From the NCBI RefSeq assembly GCF_016808335.1, contig NC_053139.1, positions 21,142,782 to 21,206,781 on the forward strand: a stretch of DNA of 64,000 nucleotides, written 5' to 3'. This document shows, in pieces, positions 54,862-64,000 of this stretch. The translations under genes and the position numbers were made by a program. The DNA is from Panicum virgatum (lineage: Eukaryota > Streptophyta > Magnoliopsida > Poales > Poaceae). The notes below the pieces were generated by a model. The model saw only the letters and a list, made by a program, of their open reading frames with translations. It was not told where the DNA came from and ran no database searches. Within the stretch, counting starts at the first letter, position 1. Every line of letters starts with the position of its first letter.

Positions 54862-57800
54862 TGTGACACCTCAGGTGTCAGTACACTTAAATACAGATCC
54901 CTGTACCCCATTTTAAACTTAAAAGAAAAATGTGGGAAATTAAGTAAAAAAGGAGAGGTCAAATAAAAGTCAAAGTATACAAAAGAAATTAAAGGAGAAA
55001 GAAAAAGGAGTGAAAAGCTACTCAAAATTCAATTCAAAAATGTGCACAAAAATTTAGTTGGCTCATGAGAGGTACTTCAATTGACATGTGCTCAATTGAA
55101 CTTCAGCCAAAAAACCAACCAAAAACTGAATAAAACCAAAGCCCTTTTGTGCAAGTTTGAAAATTTACCAATAGTTCAAAATGTGAGTTTCAAATGAAAA
55201 TTTGCATAAAACAAAAGTTGTAGATCTTGAAAAGTTATGCAAAATTGATATTCAACACATTTTGATTTGAACCCTCTAAGAAGGAGATATTTTTAGTTTA
55301 CCGAGAGGTCCCTGAATTTTCAGAAATCACAAAAAGGCCCTCACCTCCATCTCTCTCCTCCCGGCTGCTCTGTTTCGCCCGCCGGTGGACCTCGTCCACG
55401 GTGCGTCCGCGGCCAAGTGGACCCAGGGGAGCTCTCCAGCGCCACCTGGCCTGCCCCTTGGCACATCCCCAAGTGGACACGCGCCCCTAAGGCCCTCCCG
55501 AGCCGCCACACCGCCCCGCCATGCAGCTCGCCGCCTGCTCGCTCCGCCCGCTCGCCGTCGAGTCACCCCGGACCAAATCGACCTCCCCCAGATGCCAATA
55601 GCCTCGCCCAGGTGCTCTCCAGCCTATAAAGAGGACCCAAGGCCCGCAGTCGCGCGACTTCCCCTCCTTCTCCCTCCTTCCGCCGTCCGCCATGGCCGGC
55701 GAGATCTAGCTCGCGCGGTTCGGACACCACAGCCCCGCATTGCTCCATCCAACCACCCCAACAGCTTCGCCACACCCCAGTTAAGCTCCACGAGTGCGGA
55801 ATCGAACCCAAACCCATCCCCGTCGCCGTTCCCCTTCCGCGCCGCCGCCGGCGAGCTCGGGCTCACCGCGGACCGGCCAACCCAGAGGGAGACCGTGCAC
55901 GAGAGCTACCCCAGGAGCTTCGTCACGCTCTCGTGGTGCTCGTGCGCGCGACGTTCCTCTACCCCGAGCCCTCCTTCGCCTACAACGCCGGCGACCCGAA
56001 CTTCACCTCCGCCATTGACGCCGACGAGCTTGTTTCCGGTCACCGTGCACTCGAACGCCGACCTGGGTAGGTGTTCCTCGACCTCCTCTCTCTCACGCGC
56101 CTCCCCGTTGCAGCCCCGGTAAGCCCTGCCTAGTAGAACACTACTGGCAAGATGCAACGGCGGAGAAGGCCGGCGAAGGACCCGGTTCTAATTTATTTTT
56201 TTCGCTCAAGGGTGTGTTTGCAAGATTTCCAGTGTTTGTCAGTGAACTTCTAAAATGCTAAACAAATCACAGGAAAATCATAAAAATGCAAACTCAACTG
56301 ATCTGGAATCCTTGTAACAAGATCTACAAGTTTTGTAACAATAAAGTCCGCAGAAACTCTACCAAAGTTAATCTAGGAAAAAGAATAAGAAAATCAACCC
56401 ATGCATGTTCAGGAAGTTCCACTCAACAAACGACCTTGATTTTTGAATATGTTATCACTGATGGAATACTAAGCTCACAGTAAAAAGATGGCACCCAAGC
56501 AAAATAGTTATCATGTTGGAACAATCAAGATTCTCTAATCTGTTGTTGACTTTCAGGATTTAATACAAGAAAACATATACCTAAACTTACTCTTGAATTT
56601 CTACTGCATGCATGTGTAACTGAAACCTTGTTAATCCATAAATTTCAGATTTATTAGATTTCATTTGATATATACCATGTGTAATGCTTGTTTAATCAAC
56701 TTAATTCATCATATATAGTTTTTATGCTCATAAAAATCTATATTTATTTCTGAAGTCTCACTTTAGTTCTGTGATCCTGCCTGGATATTTTTAGCTACAG
56801 TTACTGAGTTTTGATTTAGTTAAAAATCATGCTTAGCTTCTCATGGTTAGATTTACCATTTTTTTCTGAGTAAACTAGGCCGTATCTGATCAAGATTTTT
56901 GGACATTTTCTTAGTTAGAGTTTATTCTCACCATAATAAAAAGTTCACATGCAGTAATGATAAAATGAACTTTGAAATATTTATGCTAACTCATGATAAC
57001 TTAACTGCATAACTAATTTATGTTGATGATATAAATCTTGATAATTTTGGTGGAATATGTTTAGCTTATGAATAGGCTCTGGTAAAAATTTTAGGACCAT
57101 ATCCCTAGTATAACTCTCTGTAGAATTAATCTTAGTTAATGGTTTGACAAATTTGTTAATTTTTTCTCCTCTGCTGTATAAGTGAATAAAATTTGGAAAA
57201 ATTCCAGTACTGAGTAGATGCTTTGTATATGCTCCCGTAAAATTTGTAGCACCAGAACCCATCTCATACGTTCTGTGCAAAAAGGTGAAGCAACTAGAGT
57301 AATCTATTTACATGAATAGTTATGGTAAATTGCTTTGTGGTTAGATGCTGAAATATATACCATAGATGCTAAAGTTTGGGATCTGTGCTACTTTAATTTT
57401 TCTTCACTAGCTCCTGAGTAGATTTGTTGTTATGAAATAGTGAAAACATGCTATGTTTTAATGATAAAATGAAAACCAAACCCCACACTGATTCATGAAG
57501 AAACATAGTTATGTTTACTACTCCATAAATTACTGCCCATGAAAAGAAATATTGAGATCATCACTGAATTAACTTTTGTTGAACTACAACTTTATCGTGA
57601 AGGAAAGAAATCGTTATCCATGAGTAACTCATAATCTTGCATTGCATATAGAAGCGGTTAATCTTGCTGACGGAGAATACGAGCTGGTGCCCGCGGACTC
57701 TCGTGTTGACCAGGAAGTTAATTTGCACTGTGCTAGCGTAGCTCAAGACCTAGGCCAAGCCCCAGAGGTTTTTCTACCTGACAGTGCCCAAGAAGGCAAG

Positions 57801-59221
57801 CCCCGGTGCATAATCCCACTATTTTCCGAGTTATTATTCATCTAGCTATTTATAATGTGTTGTAATAATTTTTATTTCTGTATTTAAGTTTTCTAGGCGT
57901 TGATCGAAAACCTTAGATGCATAATCCCTAGGTACCTATGTTTCATACCCGGATCTTTTTATCGACTAGTTGCCATGCTAATTAGGTACGGTAGAAGTCG
58001 AGCAGTTTCCTGCCTCTCGCGAGCAAATAGGAATTTTACTGGCTTTATTTTCCTGCTAAAATATCAGGACAACGGGCGGGGTTGTGTAGTTGTGATACCC
58101 TGCTGGTGTAGTAAAAAATGGTTAAGGTCGCGGTGTGTGGCTCATTTCGTTAAGCGTTTGAATGTACTAGCCACATGCCAAGAAATATGGTAATCGGTAA
58201 GCTTAAGTACCTGATTGGACTGGCGAGTGGAACGACCTTTGCACCCTCTTGGTAGAAGTAGGGTTTATATTTTTGTCGCGACGTACGGGTGCAGAGTGGT
58301 TGGACACTGTAGTCGGGGAGGGTGCCCCGGATCCACGGACTGGAAAGAAAGGGGAAAAGTTGCGTGGGCGAAAGCGGCGTCGATCCCCATGCGTGTGTGT
58401 TAGGTTCCCCTGGCCAGGTTGAAATTCGATTCAGAATCGTCCGCCTCTCACGGCATGAGATTACTTAATGTTTTCGGTCACACAGAGTAACAAGTGGAAC
58501 ATGATGATGATAATACTGCTGGTTGATTAAATGGTTGCTCTACCATATTTGTGTAGAGTTAGATGCAAACTTAGAATGGATAATCTAACTAGAAGATGGC
58601 TAGAAAAAAATCTGAAAATAAGGACCAACTCTTAGTGGCATTTTTTTGGCAAAACAAACCCCACCAACCAAAAAGCCTTGCATGTCTAGTTATCGGACTA
58701 TTTTATATTCGGTGATGGGTAAGTCTTGCTGAGTATTAGTATACTCAGCCTTACTTGTGGCACTGTTTTTCAGGGACTAACTTTGAAGATCTGTTTGCAA
58801 GTCTTACTTGGCCGCGTACCTTGCCTCCGGGCTGGTCTGTTGAGTGGGATGACCCTTCAGCTGGTGCTGACCACCCTCCCGCTGAGTGACGCTTTTCGTA
58901 CGGGCTTTATCGATGCGTCACACTTTTCTCCAGTAGTCGTTTACTCCTTCCGCTACAATAATAAGACATGAATAATTTGTGTAGTTCAGACTTCTGTAGT
59001 ACTTTGCTACTCTGAACATGGTTTGTAATAAATTTCCTTTCCGCTGCAAACTCTGAGATGTATGAAGTGTCATGTGAGTGTTGTCTGCTGATCCTGGAAT
59101 AGCGTGGCTTTTATTGAGGCTTCACTCGAGGAACTACTGGTGAGTGCCAATTTGGGTCAGAGTTGCTTAGCAACAAAGATCAGTGCACCCGGGCCCAGTA
59201 GTTTTGGGTGGTTCCGCCACA
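54862..59221 (+). mobile_element. Element F 5' LTR, 4,360 bp
   Basis: Starts TGTGACACCTCAGGTGTCAG, a perfect palindrome of TGACACCT and AGGTGTCA, and ends GGTTCCGCCACA two bases before the PBS. GC-rich around 55370-56130, AT-rich after that. The GC-rich frames, including one of 245 codons from 55385, show no domain and overlap the promoter, so I treat them as noncoding. Confidence 0.85.
55625..55630 (+). promoter_or_regulatory. TATA box of element F LTR
   Basis: TATAAA in CAGCCTATAAAGAGGACCC, about 760 bp into the LTR. Confidence 0.6.
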
Positions 59222-59223
59222 GC

Positions 59224-59235
59224 TGGCATCAGAGC
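59224..59235 (+). other. Primer binding site, initiator-Met tRNA (element F)
   Basis: TGGCATCAGAGC, one mismatch from the usual TGGTATCAGAGC, two bases after the LTR end. Confidence 0.85.
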
Positions 59236-60632
59236 TCGCAGACAGCCTACCAGAGATGACAACCTTGTTTTCTAACAATAAACTTAAAACTTGACTTCAA
59301 AACTACTTAAGTCTTTGAAAAGTCTAGGATATCCAAGGACAAGTCTAGAACGTAAAGCCCTAGGGGATCTTATGGGTTTAATCAGGTGGTTTATTTTGTA
59401 TGGCTAACTTCCAGCACATTACTTCCAGTATTGAAATTCTGTAATTTAAATTATGCAACTACATCGTCGCCGCGGAGGTATGCTTACTCAGTCAGCTGAG
59501 GGAGTCTGACCTTCCCGTCGGTGATGCGAGCCGAACGCTGGAGCTCAAGCAATGGCCTACTTGAGCTGCTGCCCATATACTAACTTCGGTTGATTATATG
59601 GGGAGTAATGGTTCGAAATTGGAATTCAATTCCCCGTCAAAGACGGTACTTAGTCAATACATTGTCTCGGTGACGTATGCTTAACGTTGTCCATACGGCG
59701 GGAATTGTATGGATGCCGGTTCTATAGTGATCGGTAATGTATGGGAACGCTTTCGTGGGTGCTGGTACGGAAGATTCAATTTATATATTGTCAATTTTCT
59801 GAAGGTACGCTAACTCGAAATCGAATCCTAGGCTATCTAGCTATATCGAGTAGCTACATAGTGAGAGACGTAATATGTATGCCACTAAAGTCATTTGCGT
59901 AAGACCAAGGTTATTTGGCAATTCTTTTCCTTGGTGAGGACGGATAGGTTCTGCATTCATCCTCAAAATTGTTAACAACGAAATCTTTGGAAGAAATCGC
60001 AATCAAATCGACTAAAACCCTATCCTAAGGAGCATCTAGATAGTCTGCAAATTCAGGGAAATTGGTTTCCACGAATTTTAACCCTCTGTTAAATTATTCA
60101 AATCAACATGGGGTAGAAAGAAGAAATTACTTTCCCTAAGTTATCAAACTCTTGTAAAAATTGAGAATTTTTGAATCCTTCTAGCTTGGTATTTGTGATT
60201 TTAGATCAACCCTGTGTAAAACTGACAACCCTAAATAGTCTGTACAAACTGAAAATTTTCGACCTTCATAAGTTGTTCAAATGATAAATCGTTCAACATG
60301 AAAGTTGTATATAACTAAGTGATGAACTAACCATAAAAATTTGAATTATTTTAGACAACTGGTTTGAGAGTTATGGTCAAAATACACCCTCTCTGGACAC
60401 CCAGTTTTCCTGGTTGACGTCACCCTGAAAACCTGAGCATATCACCCCCTGGAGTCCAAATTGATCTTAGTGATGACTAGATGAATCGTTCCTTATTATC
60501 ATAGGGATCTTGTGTAAATTTTTGAGAATTTTCGGAACATATTATCTATCATTTTAGCAATTTCTTTCACTGTCCAGAGTCAGCTATTCCTTGTTTACCA
60601 TCAGCTGATCCATCGGTCTTTTGTTGGGACAG
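59236..60632 (+). other. Element F 5' leader
   Basis: AT-rich, no open frame of note. A leader of 1.4 kb before the extra ORF is long but not unusual for elements with such LTRs. Confidence 0.7.
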
Positions 60633-61532
60633 ATGGAAGAGTTACTGGTGGTTGACGCGCAGGGGCACGTGCACTCCGCTTGCTTGCACTAGGACGGATT
60701 TCGTCGCCGTCTTTGGGAGCTTTTGAGTGCAGCCGGTTACATCCAGCCACCGATTTACGATGGCCACGAGTTTGTGGAGGACGGAGTTCGTCGCTGCAGT
60801 GTGACGATGGTGATCCCGCAGCACCCGCTCAACGGGTGGGAGCCGATCGTGACTCAGATGTTCGGTCACTGTCTGCTGGACACTTGGGAGCTTACCGCCA
60901 TGAGGGCGATGACCACTTTTTGCTCTTCGCACCCTCTGGAGGTGGTTCTGACCGCGTTCGGGTTGTTCCCTGCACCCGACCCGACAGACCCGCTTTGGCT
61001 TGACCGGATGGCACATGTGGACGTGGTCGCTACCCTTGACCCGGTCGGGGCACTTTGAATGACAGCGATGTGCTTAGACGGTCTCTACAGACTTCACACG
61101 TACCAGAGTTACGCCGTCGCTTAGTTGGTGGACCAGGCTCAGGCCTTGCACCTGACTGTTTAGCTGAGAGACAAGCAGCTTCAGGAGGCTAGTGCCGAGC
61201 TCGAGAGCAGGGCTGCTCTTATCGCCCAGCTCCACGGCCAGGTTCACGAGCTTCAGAACACGGTGTTGGATCGTGACGCTACGATCAACTTCCTGGAGGA
61301 CCAGTTTCACGACCTTCAGCTTGACTTGGACGAGGCCCAGGGGCAGCTCCACGAGATGCAGCACGCGCAGGATGCCCTGCACGCACCACCCGACGAGATG
61401 CAGGTGGACGGTGAGGACGAGCCCAAGGAGACCCAGGGTGTTTCGGAGATGGACTCCGAGGACCAAGCGCCACAGCCCGCACCGGTTGAGGTTCACACTC
61501 CCGCGGCGAGTGAGGCATCGGTCAATATGTAG
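60633..61532 (+). pseudogene. Element F extra ORF upstream of gag
   Basis: One 300-codon frame from ATG (MEELLVVDAQGHVHSACLH) to TAG at 61530-61532, with four internal stops: TAG at 60690, 61122 and 61161, and TGA at 61056. Residues about 30-140 look folded (AAGYIQPPIYDGHEFVEDGV, then MVIPQHPLNGWEP). Residues about 170-255 form a coiled coil (ELQNTVLDRDATINFLEDQF). The C-terminus is acidic. Frames like this precede gag in some grass Gypsy elements, but I do not recognise a named family. Function unknown. Confidence 0.6.
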
Positions 61533-62185
61533 ACCGAGGCGCTGTTTTCTTAGCTTTTGTAGACTCCTCTTAGTGTAGCCTACTTTTGGATCATGGCTAC
61601 TAGGCTAACTTAGAGTTGAGTAACCCCCTTAGTAATGATGTTAGAAGTAACCAAGCAGAAATGAGAGGATGATGAATGTAATGAACCTCTAATGCTACTA
61701 ATGTGAAATATCGGTGATCTGTGAAAAACTGAATGCAGCAGCTAGTTAGAATTTTTATACTCTTTTCCTTTCTGAATTAGCTCCTGAGTTGAATACCAAA
61801 GTTGTTCCAAATTTCATCGTAGAAATGCTCACAAAATTTCAGCTCCAACGGACTTGTATCGCAGGAGATAATCGCAAATTACAGAAGCTCTGTTTTCTGT
61901 AAAACAGAAAAACCAGAGGAGTAAATGAATTTTTCGACTAACCTACTCTGGGAATCTGACTTTGTGATGACTACCAAAGTTGTAGCTCATGAAATTATCT
62001 ATCTCCTTTAAAAGTTTCAAGTTTATATCATGTACAGAACTCCAGTTATGAGCGATTTCGTATCACTGGTTTTCCTGCACAACATGATTGAAGCGATTCC
62101 TATTACTTCCATGTCATTTTGAGTTGTATGTTCCATTTGAAATGATGATAATGTTGAGCCTAATGCAAAAGTACTCACATTTCAT
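61533..62185 (+). other. Element F spacer between extra ORF and gag
   Basis: AT-rich, no gene. Contains stretches like GAATTTTTATAC and CAAAGTTGT, which also occur in the leader and LTR. Confidence 0.6.
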
Positions 62186-64000
62186 ATGGTTGGATCAACT
62201 CGAGGCACCCCTAGTGGTTTTGGAGCCGGGGGGAATGGCGATCCACCTCCACCTCCTCCACCAGTGGGTATCGCTGAGGTTCTTGCCGCCCAGACTGAAA
62301 TTTTGTGGCAGTTGGTTCAAGCTCAGCAACAACCGTGGGGTGGGCATCATGCTCATCAAGCACAAGAAGCGAGCTACCAAGATTTCCTCAGTACTCAGCA
62401 TCCGCTGTTAACTAAAGCGGATGAGCCTCTGGACGCGGATGCTTGGATTCGCACAATCGAGTCCAAGTTTTCTCTATTGACTACTCCTTGTTCGGAAGCG
62501 AACAAGACTCGCTACGCCGCGTAGCAGCTTTGCGGATCAGCTCATATGTGGTGGGATCATTACCACGGGATGCTACCGGCTGATCATGTGGTGAATTGGA
62601 ATGAGTTCAAAATAGCTTTTCGGGATCATCATATTCCAGCTGGACTTCTTGACCGTAAGCTCAACGAGTTCTTGGCCTTAACTCAGGGCACTCATATTGT
62701 AGTGCAGTATGCCCAGGCATTCAATCAATTATATCAATATGCTGGACATCATGCGGATACCGACGCTAAGAAGCGTGAACGCTTCCATCGAGGCCTTAGC
62801 ACCAAGTTACAAGAAAGGCTAAATCTTGTCCGTGCGGACTCTTTCAATGAATTGGTGAATATGGCTATCTCCCAGGAGGATCTTATTTCTGCACACCGCG
62901 CTGAAAAGAAGCACAAGGCACCTGCTAGACCCTCGAGTGCCTCTGCACCAAGGTATCGCCTTGTGCAAAATAACCCACCTGCACCCTCTCAGAAGGCCCC
63001 TCAGCCAGGGCGTTGGATTATTCGTTCTCCTCAACAGCAGCAACAGACTCGATTCGGGCTACCTCAGCAAGCTCGATTTGCACCTCAGCAGCAGCAGACC
63101 GGCCCTAGGCCGAGTACTCAGCAAGCTGCTCGCCCTGACAACAATAACCGCTGTTTCAAATGCGGGAGTTTGGATCACTTTCCCAAGATGTGCCCCCAAG
63201 CGGGACAATATCAAGGGCAGGCTTCTTGCAGAAATGATCAGAACAAGGGCAAGAAACAAACCATTCAAGTCAGGCAGGGCCGACTTAACTTCACCAACCT
63301 TGCTGAACTTCCCGAAGGAGCACCAATTATGTCGGGTACATTCTCCATAAACCATCACCCCGCAGTTATCTTATTCGATTCTGGTGCATCTCATAGCTTT
63401 ATTAGTTCTAAATTTGGAGCAAGGGTTGGGTTATATTTTTGTCACACGAAAGGGTCATTCATGATATCTACTCCGGGTGGTAAAGTCGTATCAAACCAAA
63501 TCGTTCATAATGCGCCACTTAGTTTGGGTAGTAAAACCGTTCCTACCAATTTAATCTTATTGCCACTAGAAGGTATGGATATTATTCTGGGAATGGATTG
63601 GATGAAAAGACATGGGGTATTGTTAGATATCTCTTCCCGAGCCGTTGAAATAAATTCTCCAACTCATGGTCATTCGGTCCTATATTTACCTCATCACCCA
63701 TGCAACAACTCTTGTGCCTATGCCATGAAAGATATTCACCTCGAAGATATTCCTATAGTCTGCGAGTATACAGATGTGTTTCCGGATGACTTGCCTGGTA
63801 TGCCACCAGATCGGGATATCGAATTTGTTATTGAACTGCAGCCTGGTACAGCACCTATTTCAAAAAGACCGTACCGCATGCCGCCTAAAGAATTGGCTGA
63901 ACTGAAAATCCAGCTGCAAGAACTTCTAGACAAGGGTAATATTCGCCCAAGTGCTTCACCTTGGGGCTGTCCAGCATTGTTCGTAAAGAAGAAGGATGAC
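62186..64000 (+). pseudogene. Element F gag-protease-RT polyprotein, partial
   Basis: A single frame from MVGSTRGTPSGFG to the window end, broken only by TAG at 62522-62524 next to a CAG. Order: Pro-rich start; retrotransposon gag core (DADAWIRTIESKFSLL, MWWDHYHGML, AFRDHHIPAG); Gln-rich linker; zinc knuckle CFKCGSLDHFPKMC (63152-63193); aspartic protease LFDSGASHSFISS with catalytic Asp at 63377; I-I-L-G-M-D-W-M; then the RT approach YTDVFPDDLPGMPPDRDIEF and the RT start up to LFVKKKDD. These would make the particle, mature it and copy RNA into DNA in the cytoplasm. With one nonsense change it is inactive unless read through, but it is otherwise well kept. Confidence 0.88.

Larger units (their letters stand above)
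25428..64000 (-). mobile_element. Element B (Athila-type, minus), open at window end
   Basis: Its 3' LTR is 25428-25929 plus 37635-38426, split by element A. Right of it, in the order expected for a reversed element, come the polypurine tract, a coding frame and the end of pol. The internal region is entered by element C at 40997. Its 5' LTR and most of pol are not in the window and should lie to the right of all the nested insertions. Left flank is CCTGC. Confidence 0.75.
40997..64000 (+). mobile_element. Element C (Athila-type gag-pro), open at window end
   Basis: 5' LTR, PBS, gag, protease and 3' region are present up to 46262, where element D enters. The 3' LTR is not in the window. Left flank GGCAT is the target sequence expected again after its 3' LTR. 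Internal organisation is the same as element A: no RT, RNase H or integrase. Confidence 0.8.
46263..64000 (+). mobile_element. Element D (Athila-type), open at window end
   Basis: 5' LTR, gag, protease and an ATHILA ORF-1-like frame, without RT or integrase between protease and that frame. Holds a solo LTR (52034-53383) and is entered by element F at 54862. Its 3' LTR is not in the window. Confidence 0.75.
54862..64000 (+). mobile_element. Element F (Ty3/Gypsy, chromovirus-like), cut by window end
   Basis: 5' LTR, initiator-Met PBS, extra ORF, gag, protease and the start of reverse transcriptase in normal order. The gag-pro-RT frame has one stop, making this the best-preserved and, being innermost, probably the youngest element on the right side. 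The very long LTR and an extra ORF before gag resemble Tekay/Del-type elements; the exact lineage cannot be fixed without the rest of RT and integrase. Confidence 0.8.

Noticed and set aside
55385..56122. 245-codon frame
   Set aside because: Overlaps the LTR promoter of element F, is Pro/Ser/Thr-rich, and a minus-strand frame overlaps it. GC artefact more likely than a gene.
1..64000. CRISPR array, rRNA or tRNA gene, bacterial operon
   Set aside because: No regular spacer pattern and no RNA gene core seen. The tRNA-like strings are primer binding sites only 12-18 bases long.

Overview
This window is plant nuclear DNA made almost entirely of nested LTR retrotransposons. The mix points to a grass (Poaceae): a Sirevirus-type Ty1/Copia element, several Athila-type Ty3/Gypsy families, a chromovirus-like Ty3/Gypsy element with LTRs over 4 kb, a CACTA-type fragment and a hAT MITE. 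The species cannot be named from sequence alone. No intact host gene, rRNA, tRNA, CRISPR array or bacterial feature was seen. LTR family letters (T, A, B, D, E, F, H) are my own working labels.

Left third (1-21165). A family-T LTR (1-804, minus) ends inside a broken Gypsy gag-pro. A second family-T LTR (2395-6285) is interrupted by an inverted half of the same LTR, set between two perfect 70-bp direct repeats. It abuts a Sirevirus (6286-11998, minus) that keeps its 5' LTR, PBS, gag, protease and part of integrase but has lost RT and RNase H. The Sirevirus lies in the LTR of an Athila-type gag-pro element, G (11999-15130). A family-H LTR (15131-16654, minus) with a small LTR remnant inside it follows. 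Then comes a CACTA-like fragment split by a 3.6-kb solo LTR (17038-20631) with TSD TACAT.

Middle (21166-25427). This is the only low-repeat stretch. It has a GC-rich first-exon-like block, AT-rich intron-like sequence with a 157-bp hAT MITE (TSD GGGCTTGC), a small exon-like block and a possible poly(A) signal. A 41-unit AT microsatellite and a GC-rich promoter-like block follow. Its function is not recognised.

Right part (25428-64000). Elements are nested by insertion. Element B (minus, Athila-type) starts with its 3' LTR at 25428. Element A (25930-37634, TSD CATAC) sits in that LTR. A itself holds a solo family-B LTR (30398-31822, TSD CTTTC) and a solo family-T LTR (34136-37593, TSD TCATC/TCATT). 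B's internal region is entered at 40997 by element C, C at 46263 by D, and D at 54862 by F. D also carries a solo family-E LTR (52034-53383, TSD GGTTC). B, C, D and F all lack their second LTR here, so their other halves should lie beyond the right edge.

How the genes relate. A, C and G carry gag and protease but no reverse transcriptase or integrase, so they would need proteins from a complete Athila relative. D carries gag-pro plus an ATHILA ORF-1-like frame, again without pol between them. B retains the end of a pol. F is the best preserved: LTR, initiator-Met PBS, an extra upstream ORF, and a gag-pro-RT frame broken by one TAG before the window ends. Most in-frame stops across the element genes are TAG, often where a related copy has CAG, which fits decay by cytosine methylation.
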